A DNA stretch of 40,010 nt. Source: Candidatus Levyibacteriota bacterium (GTDB lineage: Bacteria > Patescibacteriota > Microgenomatia > Levybacterales > UBA12049). Shown here piece by piece: positions 14,750-24,265 of this stretch (position 1 is its first letter; every line of letters starts with the position of its first letter). Under the pieces are notes generated by a model. That model made no database searches and was not told the origin of the DNA. It saw only the letters and a program-made list of their open reading frames with translations. The stretch is taken from NCBI GenBank assembly GCA_016188975.1, contig JACPGQ010000009.1, positions 1-40,010 of the forward strand, written 5' to 3'. Made by a program: the position numbers and the translations under genes.

Positions 14750-15763
14750 TTAGCTAATATACGCAATATAAAGCCCAAGAAGTGCAAAAAATGCTCCAAC
14801 AAGCCATGCACGCATGACAATTTTTGGCTCTTCCCATCCACGCTTCTGAAGGTATAAATGGAGTGGCGCCGCAGGGAAAATCCGTCTTCCAAGATATTTT
14901 TTACTCAAAATCTGCAGCAGTGAAGACCCGGCTTCCAAAACAAATACCCCGCCGATAAGCCCAAGCGCCAGTACTTTTCCTGTCAGAAGTCCGGTAACCG
15001 CGAGCGCTGCTCCTAGGGAAAGTGACCCCACGTCCCCAAGAATGATACGCGCTTTATAAATGTTAAAGTATAAAAACGCAGCGATGCTTCCAAGAAGAAG
15101 CGAAATAAAAATACCAAGCGATTGGTCAAGCTGAGTCGAGGTAATAGCAAGAAATGCTGCCAAACTGATGAGACAGAGGCCTGAAGCAAGCCCGTCGAGA
15201 CCATCTGCAATATTAAACGCGTTCACAAAAGAGACGATAACAAACGCGGCAAACGGGATAAAAAGCACACCAATGGCAATTGTCCCGAGGGCTTGAATAT
15301 GGATAAAGGTATATCCAAGCTGGTAGTAGAAAACTGACGCAATAATAAGAGCGAGAACCCACTGAATGATAAATTTGTGTCGAAACCGTAAGCCAAAAAA
15401 AACCGTTTGCTTCCCGTGATTCACAATCTTTTTTAAGTCATCATACAAACCAAGTAACCCAAAGCTGATAAAAGAAAAAAGCAGGACAAATGCCTGCCAA
15501 CCTTTTACCTGAACATCCAAAATACCATATGCCCAGAGTGTCAAGACACTGACAACGACAATTATCAAAATTCCTCCACCAAAGGGTGTTCCTGCTTTCC
15601 AATTGTGGTATTTATCAAAGGTGGGAGTATGCTGGTTAAAAATGTCACGAGTTTTCTGCTTCGCACGCTGGAGTTTAATTTTGTAGAGGAAATCGATGAA
15701 AGGTATTAAAAGTATCCCCGTAATAAAAAATGACAGTATACTAAGCCCCAAAATTGTCGCCAT
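14750..15763 (-). CDS. mraY: MraY, phospho-N-acetylmuramoyl-pentapeptide transferase
   Basis: Integral membrane enzyme that transfers phospho-MurNAc-pentapeptide from UDP to undecaprenyl phosphate, giving lipid I. It has 337 residues with about ten TM helices. Diagnostic motifs: FDKYHNWKAGTPFGGGILI near the N-terminus (the usual xGTPTMGGxxI with P-F-G-G-G), LYDDLKKI (catalytic DD), FNIADGLDGLASGL (NxxDGxDGL motif) and the HLYLQKRGWEEPKIVMR C-terminal loop. It stands between glmS and ftsW. A 59-base AT-rich gap separates it from ftsW with no obvious terminator. Confidence 0.95.
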   Translation of the reverse strand: MATILGLSILSFFITGILLIPFIDFLYKIKLQRAKQKTRDIFNQHTPTFDKYHNWKAGTPFGGGILIIVVVSVLTLWAYGILDVQVKGWQAFVLLFSFISFGLLGLYDDLKKIVNHGKQTVFFGLRFRHKFIIQWVLALIIASVFYYQLGYTFIHIQALGTIAIGVLFIPFAAFVIVSFVNAFNIADGLDGLASGLCLISLAAFLAITSTQLDQSLGIFISLLLGSIAAFLYFNIYKARIILGDVGSLSLGAALAVTGLLTGKVLALGLIGGVFVLEAGSSLLQILSKKYLGRRIFPAAPLHLYLQKRGWEEPKIVMRAWLVGAFFALLGLYIAYIS

Positions 15764-15807
15764 GAAACAGTATTATACCCCAAGCAGTATACAAGTACAA
15801 ATCCGTG

Positions 15808-15829
15808 AAAATAGCCTATAAGGCTATTT
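15808..15829 (-). terminator. hairpin overlapping the glmS stop codon
   Basis: On the minus strand AAATAGCC, a 5-base loop TTATA and GGCTATTT form an 8-bp stem followed by a short U-run (TTTTC). The TAG stop of glmS is part of the stem. It may act as a weak rho-independent terminator or attenuator between glmS and mraY. Confidence 0.45.
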
Positions 15830-17587
15830 GACCGTCACACTTTTGGCTAGATTCCGAGGCTTATCAGGATCAAGATCCTTCTCCACAGCCAGGAAATACG
15901 CAAGAAGCTGTGCGGGTATTATTTGAGTAATGACTGATGCCTCCCCAACGTCTTTCACTTCTATAAAATGGTCAAATACCTCAGCTTTCTGTGGGCTTAT
16001 TCCAACAATTTTGCCTCCTCTGGCCTTAATCTCCATCGCATTTGAAAGTATCGCTTCATGCGTCTCATCCATGGGAGCAAACACAAAACACGGTGTGCCC
16101 TTTTCAATGAGAGCAATTGTTCCATGTTTGAGCTCTCCCCCCGCAAGCCCTTCTGTATGGATATAGCTTACCTCTTTAATTTTTAATGCAGCCTCAAGTG
16201 CAGTCGCATATGACGTTCCTCTTCCGACCGTAAAAATGTTCTCATTACCCTTCAGCTCTTTTGCCAGTCTCCTAAGCTTCTCAAGATTTTCATCACTGAG
16301 TAACCGTCTTATCTCCCCAGCTGCCTCTAAGAGGAGTTTCTGGGCATCGCTTGTTTTTCTTACCATAGCAAAACTGAGCATGAGAAGCACGGCAAGTTTT
16401 GCTACGTATGCCTTCGTTGACGCGACTGCTTTTTCAGGCCCAGCACCCAAGAGTAGCTTTTTATCTGCCATCCGATAAATTGTTGAGCCGAGCGAATTTA
16501 CTATCGCAACGACACTGCTCCCTTTTTGTTTTGCTCTGGTCAACGGCTCGACGATATCAATCGTCTCTCCCGATTGAGAAAGCGCTATAATCAGGCTCTG
16601 CTTCGTCAAAAAATCCTCAAGATAATTAAACTCCGATGCCATGGCAGTATTGATATGCTCTTTGGCTATTTTTGAAAAAAGGTATACTCCTGCGAGTGAT
16701 GCATGAAATGCTGTTCCGGCTCCAATGAAAAACGTCCCTTTTGCTACCTTGATGACTTCAGCTAAATCATCTATTTGATCAGCATATGTTTCGGCAATAT
16801 TTCTGATGACTTTTGGCTGGTCGAAAATCTCTTTGATCATAAAATGAGGATACTTTCCCCGGTCTGCTTCCTCAATGATCCAATCCACGTGCTCGTAGGA
16901 AAGCGGCAGGTTTTTCCCTGTTGAAACCGTAAATAAATTCACAGAATCGTCAAGGATGACCATCTCATCATCCTTGAGAAAAATAATTTCCTTTGTGAAC
17001 TTGACGATCCCTGAAGCATCAGAGGCTAGAAAAAAACCACTGTCAGATTTTCCGACAACAAGCGGGGAACCGTTTTTTGCTGCGATGATTTGATTCGAAT
17101 TACTGTTCATAACAACAATCGCATTAAGACCGCTAAATCGTAAAAACGCACGACGAACCGCTTCAGGAAATGTATTGCCATTTTTCATATTCTCTTCGAT
17201 GAGATGTACAGCTACCTCTGTATCAGTTTCTGAGAGAAATGTATGTCCTTTTGCGAGAAGCTCTGATTTTATAGATTCGTAATTTTCAATGATTCCGTTG
17301 TGAAGAAGTGCTATGTTTCCTGAGCAATCACGGTGAGGATGAGCATTTTTTACTGTCACACCACCATGTGTCGCCCACCGCGTGTGGCCAATGCCGAGGT
17401 TGCTTTGAGGAAGCGACACTTTTGCTTGGCCTATTTTCCCGACTCTCTTCTCGATCTCAATCCTATTTCCTGCTTTTACCGCAATCCCCCATGAATCATA
17501 CCCTCTGTACTCAAGCGTCTTTAATCCTTCAAAGACGATAGCTGCAGCACGTTTCTGATTTCCAATATAACCAAAAATCCCGCACAT
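15824..17587 (-). CDS. glmS: GlmS, glutamine-fructose-6-phosphate aminotransferase
   Basis: Cytoplasmic enzyme making glucosamine-6-phosphate from fructose-6-phosphate and glutamine, the first step to UDP-GlcNAc. At 587 residues it is near normal size. The N-terminal nucleophile Cys is in MCGIFGYIGN, the glutaminase motif in GIGHTRWATHGGVT and ENYESIKSELLAKGH, and two SIS domains follow (FFIGAGTAFHASLAG, ALSQSGETIDIVE, FTVGRGTSYATALEAALKIKE). The canonical C-terminus is PRNLAKSVTVK. One atypical point is GAGTAFHAS where many enzymes have GCGTSYHA. It follows the GlmU-like gene, so two UDP-GlcNAc steps are linked. Only 9 bases precede it after the HAD fragment, so there is no room for a glmS ribozyme. 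Confidence 0.96.
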   Translation of the reverse strand: MCGIFGYIGNQKRAAAIVFEGLKTLEYRGYDSWGIAVKAGNRIEIEKRVGKIGQAKVSLPQSNLGIGHTRWATHGGVTVKNAHPHRDCSGNIALLHNGIIENYESIKSELLAKGHTFLSETDTEVAVHLIEENMKNGNTFPEAVRRAFLRFSGLNAIVVMNSNSNQIIAAKNGSPLVVGKSDSGFFLASDASGIVKFTKEIIFLKDDEMVILDDSVNLFTVSTGKNLPLSYEHVDWIIEEADRGKYPHFMIKEIFDQPKVIRNIAETYADQIDDLAEVIKVAKGTFFIGAGTAFHASLAGVYLFSKIAKEHINTAMASEFNYLEDFLTKQSLIIALSQSGETIDIVEPLTRAKQKGSSVVAIVNSLGSTIYRMADKKLLLGAGPEKAVASTKAYVAKLAVLLMLSFAMVRKTSDAQKLLLEAAGEIRRLLSDENLEKLRRLAKELKGNENIFTVGRGTSYATALEAALKIKEVSYIHTEGLAGGELKHGTIALIEKGTPCFVFAPMDETHEAILSNAMEIKARGGKIVGISPQKAEVFDHFIEVKDVGEASVITQIIPAQLLAYFLAVEKDLDPDKPRNLAKSVTVK

Positions 17588-17596
17588 AAACGATGA

Positions 17597-19301
17597 TTAT
17601 ACTAAAGTGACGATGGGTAATACCATACGCAAATCGTCCACAGTCGCGTCAGGAAGAAATCCCTCAATTTGCTTCGTCTTCTCGGCAAATGGACCACGTT
17701 TCATCCAGATTGTATAGGTATCAGGCCGAACTTGTTTTGCCTTGAAAAGTACCTCTAGCCGATCGTCTATGAGAAAGAGAGTAACATTTTTATATGTTGA
17801 CAAAATATCTTCAATTACCTCATCTTTCTTCGGCACTATATGCACATGATCCGTAGAAAAATGCGATTCGATAGCAGTCTTTAGTAACTTTGCTTTTTGA
17901 CACTCCTCCGAGCACTTCTACGACTTCGTCATACACTGCGAACTTCGTTAAATCCGATTCCCTAAATTGCTTCGTATCAAAGAGCGTGTAGTCAATATCG
18001 AAAAGAACGACCTTCTTTTCTCTCTGCTCTGATTTCTCTATAGTTCCGTCAGTATGTTCCTGGATTACTTCAGTTATCTTCGAGAAATATTTCGTGTCTG
18101 ATGGGACATTTTTAAAGACTGTCGTCGATGGCCCCACAATAACATTTTTCCCTATAAGAACACCAGGCATCGTCGATACACGAATACCTATCTTGGTTCC
18201 ATCTCCGACAAAAACGCCTAACGATCGCCTCTTGGAATCAGTCTTTTCGTCTTTCACAACGGCGTGTACGTTAGCACGATCGATACGAACGTTTCCTGAG
18301 CAGAAAAGTGCTGCAATTTTGCAGTTTTTGCCAATGACACTGTCGCCAATATATCCAGAATGCGTTGATGAACCCTCCATGATAATACTATGCTTAACTT
18401 CCATGTTTGCACCAATGACTGCACCTTTTTCTACGATCACTCCGCCGCGAAGCAGCGCATTCGTTCCGATATATACACCTTCTCCGATAAAACACGGCCC
18501 TTTTATGACGACACCATTCTCAATCGTTACGTGTTCAGAAACAAAAACGCTTCCTTCTATAACTGCCGATTCAGCAATCTTTGCGTTTCTAGAAACAGAT
18601 CCTGATAGCCTGGAGAGCAAAAAATCTCCTATGTCGAGAATGTGCCAGGGATATTTGAGCGTCACAACGGACTCTTCTGTGCGTACTCCAACCACTCTTT
18701 CTTTTTTGGCAAATTCGTCAAGCGCTGTCTCAAAACTATAATGATGTTTTTCGGCGCTTATCAAGACATCAAGAAATCCTGGGGAAAGAAGATAGATTCC
18801 AACAATGCGTAAAGCATCGGAGACTCCCTTGGGTTTTTCTGCAACACTTGTAACCTGATCATCTGTTAACGACACGATCCCGTAGCTCTCAAGAGACGAT
18901 TCTTTTCGCAGGAGCAATACACCTTGTGCGCTCAGCTTTTTCTTCGCCGATACTAACTCAGGGATAAAGGTGTCACACTCAAAATGATGTGCATGAAGTA
19001 GCAGGAAATCCTCTTTAATTTCAGAGGATGTATCTAGCAGCGCTTCACCCATACCCCGTGCCCCAACATGGGAAACAAACCTGATATCTCTGTATTCTTC
19101 CCCCAGCGCCTCTATGCTTTCTTTGACTCCGTTGTCGGGACTTATGACAACGGTGATACGGGAAACACCGGATCTTCTGAGACTATCAATTGTCTGAACA
19201 ACAAGCGATTTTCCCATAAGGGAGATCGTAGCCTTCTGCATGGTTCCCCCAAATGGAAAAAGCCTGCTTGATTGTCCAGCTGCTAAAATAACTGCTTGCA
19301 T
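17597..19301 (-). pseudogene. GlmU-like nucleotidyltransferase/left-handed beta-helix protein fused to a HAD domain, frameshifted
   Basis: Residues 1-225 form a sugar-1-phosphate nucleotidyltransferase (LAAGQSSRLFPF, a variant of LAAGxGTRL; later FLLLHAHHFECD, SVAEKPKG). Residues 230-400 are hexapeptide repeats of a left-handed beta helix (VIEGSVFVSEHVTIENGVVIKGP, read in pieces). From about 430 a HAD domain begins (VVLFDIDYTLFDT, motif I). The frame then ends at 17820 as a 493-residue product. The missing HAD half is in the next frame (AKLLKTAIESHF..., then a GTG-start ORF 17597-17845 containing NVTLFLIDDRLEVLF). Removing one base from the T5 run at 17894-17898 joins them into about 567 residues. 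It may make UDP-GlcNAc or another NDP-sugar; the HAD substrate is unknown. Sequencing error is a real possibility. Confidence 0.75.
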
Positions 19302-19303
19302 AC

Positions 19304-20629
19304 TTAGAGTGCGTGACGCGAAATTCGAGCGCCGAGTTTTCCAAGCCGTAATTCAAGTTGCTCATATCCACGGTCAAGCTTCTCAATACCAAGTATTGTA
19401 GATTCACCGCTAGCAGCTAGTGCTGCCAGTACGAGAGTTGCTCCTGCACGGATATCTGAAATCGTCACAACGCCGTTATGAAGCTTTACTGGACCAAAAA
19501 TCCTCGCGGCATGGTAAAACCCCGGCCTATCATCAGAGAGATTAAAATTGTACGTTTTCTTAGGCTCCGCTACTTCAGGATTAAAGAGCTCAATCTTGGC
19601 TCCCATTTTTCGAAGCTCTTTTACATACCCGAAACGGTTCTCAAATACTGTCTCATGAATAACAGATTCACCACTAGCTTGCGTCATCAAGAGTGCCCAG
19701 GGACCTTGCCAGTCCGTCATAAACCCTGGATGGGGAGAGGTAGTCACAGAAACTGCCTGGAGAAGTCCTGTATAGTAAAACCTAATCCCATCCTCTTTCA
19801 TATCAAAGCTACCTCCCGCTGGAGTAAGCGCTTCAAGAAAATCACCAATTTGATCTCTTGCCGAACCGACGATAAAAATATCACCTTTTGTTACTATTGC
19901 CGCAACTGCGAGTGTTACAATCTCATTTCTGTCAGGTCGAACGGTAAGGGAACCGCTGTGCAGTTTTTCTACGCCCCGGATGGTAATTTCTCTCTTGCCG
20001 CTTCTCTTAATAGACGCCCCCATACTTTTCAGGAGAGAAATCAATTCATCAACTTCTGGCTCCTCCGCTGCATTCTCAAGCACAGTTACTCCCTGAGCAA
20101 GGACTCCAGCAAGGATCATAGTTTCCGTTGCCGTGTGGGAGTTTTTCTCAAAACGGTAAGTTATCCCTTTCAATGCCTTCGTTTTTGCGTGGAAAAACCC
20201 ATCATCGCTGCTATAGGTGATTTCAGCACCCATAGCTTGCAAGCCATCTATAGTACGGTCAATTGGTCTTGCACCCAATCTACATCCTCCCGGATTTGGG
20301 ATGAGAGCCTCACCGGTCCTCGCAAGGAGAGGTGCTATAAACATTGATGATGTGCGAACTTCAGCAGCTGCATCAAGAGGAATTGCACTTTTTTGGAATC
20401 GTTTCATAGAAACGGTAGCTGTATGGTCAGTAACCACAACGGATCCTCCGAGATTGTTGATTATTTCCACCATGATGTGTAAATCGCTGATAAGAGGGAT
20501 ATTCTGAATAACGACGTCTTCTTCTGTAAGGCATGAAGCAACTAACGCTTTGAGAGCAACGTTTTTTGCACCAGAAACGCTTGTGGTTCCTGAAAGCGTA
20601 TTCCCTCCGATAACGGTATATTTTTCCAT
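19304..20629 (-). CDS. murA: MurA, UDP-GlcNAc 1-carboxyvinyltransferase
   Basis: Catalyses the first committed step of peptidoglycan synthesis, adding enolpyruvate from PEP to UDP-GlcNAc. It has 441 residues. The N-terminus shows SGTTSVSGAKNVALKALVAS (with the conserved Lys of SGAKN). The catalytic Cys loop is NPGGCRLGARPIDRTIDGL, with Cys present rather than the Asp of fosfomycin-resistant forms. The MTDWQGPWALLMTQA segment and C-terminal LDRGYEQLELRLGKLGARI are typical. It has 1- to 2-base gaps to murB and to the GlmU-like gene, so it is cotranscribed with both. Confidence 0.96.
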   Translation of the reverse strand: MEKYTVIGGNTLSGTTSVSGAKNVALKALVASCLTEEDVVIQNIPLISDLHIMVEIINNLGGSVVVTDHTATVSMKRFQKSAIPLDAAAEVRTSSMFIAPLLARTGEALIPNPGGCRLGARPIDRTIDGLQAMGAEITYSSDDGFFHAKTKALKGITYRFEKNSHTATETMILAGVLAQGVTVLENAAEEPEVDELISLLKSMGASIKRSGKREITIRGVEKLHSGSLTVRPDRNEIVTLAVAAIVTKGDIFIVGSARDQIGDFLEALTPAGGSFDMKEDGIRFYYTGLLQAVSVTTSPHPGFMTDWQGPWALLMTQASGESVIHETVFENRFGYVKELRKMGAKIELFNPEVAEPKKTYNFNLSDDRPGFYHAARIFGPVKLHNGVVTISDIRAGATLVLAALAASGESTILGIEKLDRGYEQLELRLGKLGARISRHAL

Positions 20630-20630
20630 G

Positions 20631-21608
20631 CTACGTGATGCTGTGAAGTTGTATGTCTAATTGTACACCGAAACGCCTGAGAATTGTCGTTTTAATATGT
20701 GCAATAAGCTGTTTAACGTCCTCTTCCGTTCCGTTTCCTCGATTTAAAATATACCGAGGATTATCTGGCCATATCTCAACGTTCCCGACTCTGAAGCCTA
20801 GAATTCCGGCTTTCTCGAGAAGAAATTCATAGGTAACATCACTCGGAAGCGAGCTGTTCGGATATATGCACGTAATCTGAACATTACGAAATGTCATCCC
20901 AGTCAGCTGTTGCTTGGGTTGTGTTGTCGTACGGTACGAAACAGCTTCTTCTGCCCTCTTCCAGAGCTTCGTCTTATCGTCAGGATACAGCGCAAAAAGC
21001 AACGAGAGAATGATCTCCCGATCAGCAAGAATTCTACTTCGCTCAGGAGAGAAATGGAAGTAGCTGCTATCAACGTCTTTTATTCCCCCATCTTTTGTGA
21101 GTATTTTTGCTGCATAAACAGCCCGTCCGATACGAATATTTTCTTTCGGAAAGTTTGAGTTCACTGCCACCGCCCCGCCAACTGTCCCTGGTAAACCAAG
21201 GGAATATTCAATCCCACCAAAACCTTGATCTATGACATACCTCACGACCTGATTCATGAGAGCTCCTGATTCTGCATAGAGATAGCCTTGGGATAGTTTC
21301 ATTTGATTGTTTGTAAACCGTCCTCTCATGCCCTGAAGGTCAAAACGACGACAGTTATTTTTTATAACCAGTCCGTCAAACCCGTCATCAGGAACGAGAA
21401 TATTCGTCCCCCCTCCAACGACCCGTACTGCAACTCCGTTCTCCCATGCATATATCGCTACATCAGAGAGCGTCTCAAGGTTGTCAATCAAAGCAATATA
21501 GCGAGCATGGCCGCCACACTTAAATGAGGTGTATGGTAATAGTAATTCATCTTGTTTTACGTGAACCTCAGGATGAATCTCTTTCAGCTTTTCTACAAAT
21601 GCATCCAT
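20631..21608 (-). CDS. murB: MurB-like UDP-N-acetylenolpyruvoylglucosamine reductase with atypical active site
   Basis: Flavoprotein that reduces the MurA product to UDP-MurNAc with NADPH. At 325 residues it has normal length. FAD-binding motifs are clear: TSFKCGGHARYIAL, VVGGGTNILVPDDGFDGLVI and SLGLPGTVGGAVAVNSN. The catalytic positions look changed. The usual G-S-x-F-K-N-P serine loop reads TGMTFRNV (Met238 where Ser/Cys is expected). The FxYRxS motif reads FHFSPERS. The C-terminal SEKHxNFxxN segment reads WPDNPRYILN. By eye these are the proton-donor Ser, the Arg and the Glu. Position between murC and murA argues it is still MurB. Confidence 0.88.
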   Translation of the reverse strand: MDAFVEKLKEIHPEVHVKQDELLLPYTSFKCGGHARYIALIDNLETLSDVAIYAWENGVAVRVVGGGTNILVPDDGFDGLVIKNNCRRFDLQGMRGRFTNNQMKLSQGYLYAESGALMNQVVRYVIDQGFGGIEYSLGLPGTVGGAVAVNSNFPKENIRIGRAVYAAKILTKDGGIKDVDSSYFHFSPERSRILADREIILSLLFALYPDDKTKLWKRAEEAVSYRTTTQPKQQLTGMTFRNVQITCIYPNSSLPSDVTYEFLLEKAGILGFRVGNVEIWPDNPRYILNRGNGTEEDVKQLIAHIKTTILRRFGVQLDIQLHSIT

Positions 21609-21610
21609 CT

Positions 21611-23038
21611 CTATCTCTTTAGCAATATATTGTGAAGCTGATACACGTCACCAGCTCCCATGGTGACAATAATATCTTTGTCAGAAAGTTCTTGGTCTTG
21701 CAAATAGGAAGCAGCTTCGCCAAGCGATTTATGATACATCACTGACTTATGAACTCTCTTCATCGATTGCCCAAGGTGCATCGATGAAATCTCATCGGTA
21801 TGCTTTTCCCGTGCAGAAGCAAAGATATCAAGAAGAATCACATCATCTGCATCAGAAAATGATCCAACAAATTGATCGAACAACTTTTGTGTCCTTGAGA
21901 AGGTATGGGGTTGAAAAATACAGACAATCCTACCTCGCGGATACATATGGCGAAATGCCCTCAATGTCTTACTTATTTCCGTCGGATGGTGCGCATAATC
22001 ATCATAAAGTTTTGTGCCAGATCGTAACTGACCTATATACTCCATGCGTCGTTTTGCTCCCGCGTAGTGCAAGAGTGCCTTTTTTATGTGTTCGATATCT
22101 TGTCCTACTTCAAGACCGACAATAGTTGTTGCCAAACTATTTAGGGCATTGTGCTCGCCAGGAACATTTATGTGAAATTCTCCCAGGTTTGTTCCCATGC
22201 CTTTTACCCAAAAAAATGTCTGGTGTGAAGAAATGAAAACCCGGGTTATGACAAAATCATTCCGAGGAGAATAACCGTAGGTTTTCACTTCGCAGGAAAC
22301 CCGCGGCAAAATACTTCTGACATTTTCGTCATCACCGCAAGCCACAAGGAGTCCGCTTGATGGAAGATTGCCAACGAACTGGGTAAACGCATCGATCACA
22401 GACGAAATATTCTCGTAAACGTCAGGGTGGTCAAACTCTACGCTCGTCACAACGGCAATTTGTGGGTGTTGCCAAAGCATTTTCGCTGACTTATCAAGAT
22501 TTGGCTCTGTGACATACTCATCTGCTTCTGCAATAAAGTATTTTCCTTTCCCAAAATGACCTGGACCGGGAAGGGACGCAATGTGACTGGTCCCGATAAC
22601 GTATGAAGGATCAAGCATGAGTTTTGTAAAAAGTGTTGCGATCATGCTTGTTGTTGTTGTCTTCCCGTGTGTTCCCGCCACAGAAATACCAAAAAAGGGT
22701 TCCTTTGTGAGAAGCGTCCCGTCCATAAATTTCCCGACTGCTTCTCCTTGAGACCACACAGCGATACCGTTGGCCTTTGCTGCCACAACCTCGGGATTCC
22801 CAAAGCCTCCGTGTGCTCCGGTAGCGATAACAAGCTGCGCTGATTTTACGTGCTGCTCATCAAACGTTGAAAAGACTCGAATACCCGCTTTCTTCAACGG
22901 CTCATCAGTTATAAAGTATCCCTCAGTGTCTGAGCCGGTCACTGGAAATCCTGCTTGGCGTGCAAGAATCGCCAGTGCAGTCATTCCGACACCCTTTATA
23001 CCGACGAAGTGAAGCAGAAAATTTTTTTTATTTTTCAT
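21611..23038 (-). CDS. murC: MurC-type UDP-MurNAc-L-alanine ligase
   Basis: ATP-dependent ligase that adds the first amino acid to UDP-MurNAc. It has 475 residues and three domains. The N-terminal Rossmann domain has FVGIKGVGMTALA and TGSDTEGYF. The central domain has the P-loop VAGTHGKTTTTSMI, the EADEY motif and SVEFDHPDVYEN (conserved His). The C-terminal domain has DDYAHHPTEI and FQPHTFSRT. HPDVYE in place of HxDxY spacing and the YAHHPTEI motif are typical of MurC/Mpl. Mpl is less likely because the gene is in the dcw cluster. Its start overlaps the end of murE by 11 bases. Confidence 0.93.
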   Translation of the reverse strand: MKNKKNFLLHFVGIKGVGMTALAILARQAGFPVTGSDTEGYFITDEPLKKAGIRVFSTFDEQHVKSAQLVIATGAHGGFGNPEVVAAKANGIAVWSQGEAVGKFMDGTLLTKEPFFGISVAGTHGKTTTTSMIATLFTKLMLDPSYVIGTSHIASLPGPGHFGKGKYFIAEADEYVTEPNLDKSAKMLWQHPQIAVVTSVEFDHPDVYENISSVIDAFTQFVGNLPSSGLLVACGDDENVRSILPRVSCEVKTYGYSPRNDFVITRVFISSHQTFFWVKGMGTNLGEFHINVPGEHNALNSLATTIVGLEVGQDIEHIKKALLHYAGAKRRMEYIGQLRSGTKLYDDYAHHPTEISKTLRAFRHMYPRGRIVCIFQPHTFSRTQKLFDQFVGSFSDADDVILLDIFASAREKHTDEISSMHLGQSMKRVHKSVMYHKSLGEAASYLQDQELSDKDIIVTMGAGDVYQLHNILLKR

Positions 23039-24215
23039 ATCGTGTTTGCAGCGCTTTTGTTACGGCCTCATGGTCGCTCCACGGCGTCTCACCTTTTCCA
23101 AGATTCATCGATTCCTCATGCCCCTTTCCCGTTATAGCAACAATATCACCTTTCCTTGCAAGTGAAAGCGCAAAAGAAATTGCTTCTTGCCTGTCTCGGA
23201 TTGTATGTACCTCCGGAACCGTACCAACGCTGATAATGCCTGAAGCTATCTCGTCGATAATTTTTTGTACGGGTTCGTTGCGTGGGTCTTCTGCTGTGAG
23301 GACAATAACATCATCATATTCACTTGCGACCTCGCCCATGAGCGGCCTTTTCGAAGCATCTCTCCTGCCAGCCGCACCAAAAACGTGAATAATCCTTCCG
23401 TGCTTCGTCTTTTTTAGTGTTGAGAGAAGGTGAGTGAATGCATTTGGTGTATGGGCAAAATCTATCATGACGCGAAATTCTCCGTCGTAAACAATCTCCG
23501 TCCTTCCTTTCGGAAGTCGGAATGTTACTACTGCTTTTGCAATTGCATCTTTTTGTATTCCTAGGTTCAAACATACGGCGGTCGCTGCAAGAATGTTGTA
23601 GAGATTGTACTTCCCGATGAGGTTGTTTTTAAACGATTTGACCATGTCCAAGGTATAATCAGCATCTGCTTTTCCGTACGTAAAAAGCCTCTTATCAGGT
23701 ACAAGCTTACGGATTATTGGACAGGACTTGTCGTCTTTATTGACGATTCCTATTTTGGCAACATGGAGTAGCTTGGTTTTTGCTTCAACGTATTTCTCAT
23801 ATGTTTTATGGTAGTCAAGATGCTCATGGCTTATGTTTGTAATCAGCCCTATTGAAAAGGGAATGCCTACTGTTCTGTTTTGGTCAAGTGCGTGTGACGT
23901 CACTTCCAGTACAACGTGTGTTGTACCTGTATCTCTTGCCTGCTTCAAGTATGATTGCATCTGAGCGCTACCAGGTGTTGTTACATGGAAGCCGGTGCCA
24001 TACTGTTTTGTACCAATCGTGGCTCCAACTGTTGAGATAAGCGCAGCATGTATCCCGTTCTCCCGAAGAATATGAAAAATAAGCGAGGCTGTCGTCGTCT
24101 TGCCGTCTGTCCCTGTCACGCCGATAACTGTCATTCCTCGCCCAGGAAAAGCGTAATACCAGGAGGCAAACCATGCGACGAGCAGGTGATATATGTTTTT
24201 TGCCTGTTGCCACAT
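23028..24215 (-). CDS. murE: MurE-like UDP-MurNAc-tripeptide ligase, N-terminally reduced
   Basis: Adds the third residue of the stem peptide. I start at the ATG at 24215 (395 residues, MWQQAKNIYHLLVAWF...). The reading frame is open further upstream to 24509 but there overlaps the preceding gene without resembling MurE. The P-loop VIGVTGTDGKTTTASLIFHIL sits only about 30 residues from the start, so the UDP-binding N-terminal domain of normal ~490-residue MurE is missing. The central TNISHEHLDYHKTYEKY, FAHTPNAFTHLL and C-terminal DVIVLTAEDPRNEP are MurE-like. The last corresponds to the DNPR motif that reads diaminopimelate, here EDPR with the Arg kept. A short hydrophobic helix near the start may anchor it to the membrane. 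Confidence 0.85.
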   Translation of the reverse strand: MWQQAKNIYHLLVAWFASWYYAFPGRGMTVIGVTGTDGKTTTASLIFHILRENGIHAALISTVGATIGTKQYGTGFHVTTPGSAQMQSYLKQARDTGTTHVVLEVTSHALDQNRTVGIPFSIGLITNISHEHLDYHKTYEKYVEAKTKLLHVAKIGIVNKDDKSCPIIRKLVPDKRLFTYGKADADYTLDMVKSFKNNLIGKYNLYNILAATAVCLNLGIQKDAIAKAVVTFRLPKGRTEIVYDGEFRVMIDFAHTPNAFTHLLSTLKKTKHGRIIHVFGAAGRRDASKRPLMGEVASEYDDVIVLTAEDPRNEPVQKIIDEIASGIISVGTVPEVHTIRDRQEAISFALSLARKGDIVAITGKGHEESMNLGKGETPWSDHEAVTKALQTRYEK

Positions 24216-24265
24216 GCTAGCTGTTATTATACTCGTTTTGGCACCAGTCTTCAAAATTACAAGAG

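Noticed and set aside
17588-17596. glmS ribozyme or riboswitch upstream of glmS
   Set aside because: Only 9 bases separate glmS from the preceding coding sequence, with no ribozyme core.
18094-20347. Long plus-strand ORFs (18094-18741, 19478-20347) opposite the GlmU-like and murA genes
   Set aside because: They lie entirely antisense to genes with strong family motifs, and their translations are Cys/Ser/Arg-rich with no recognisable domain.
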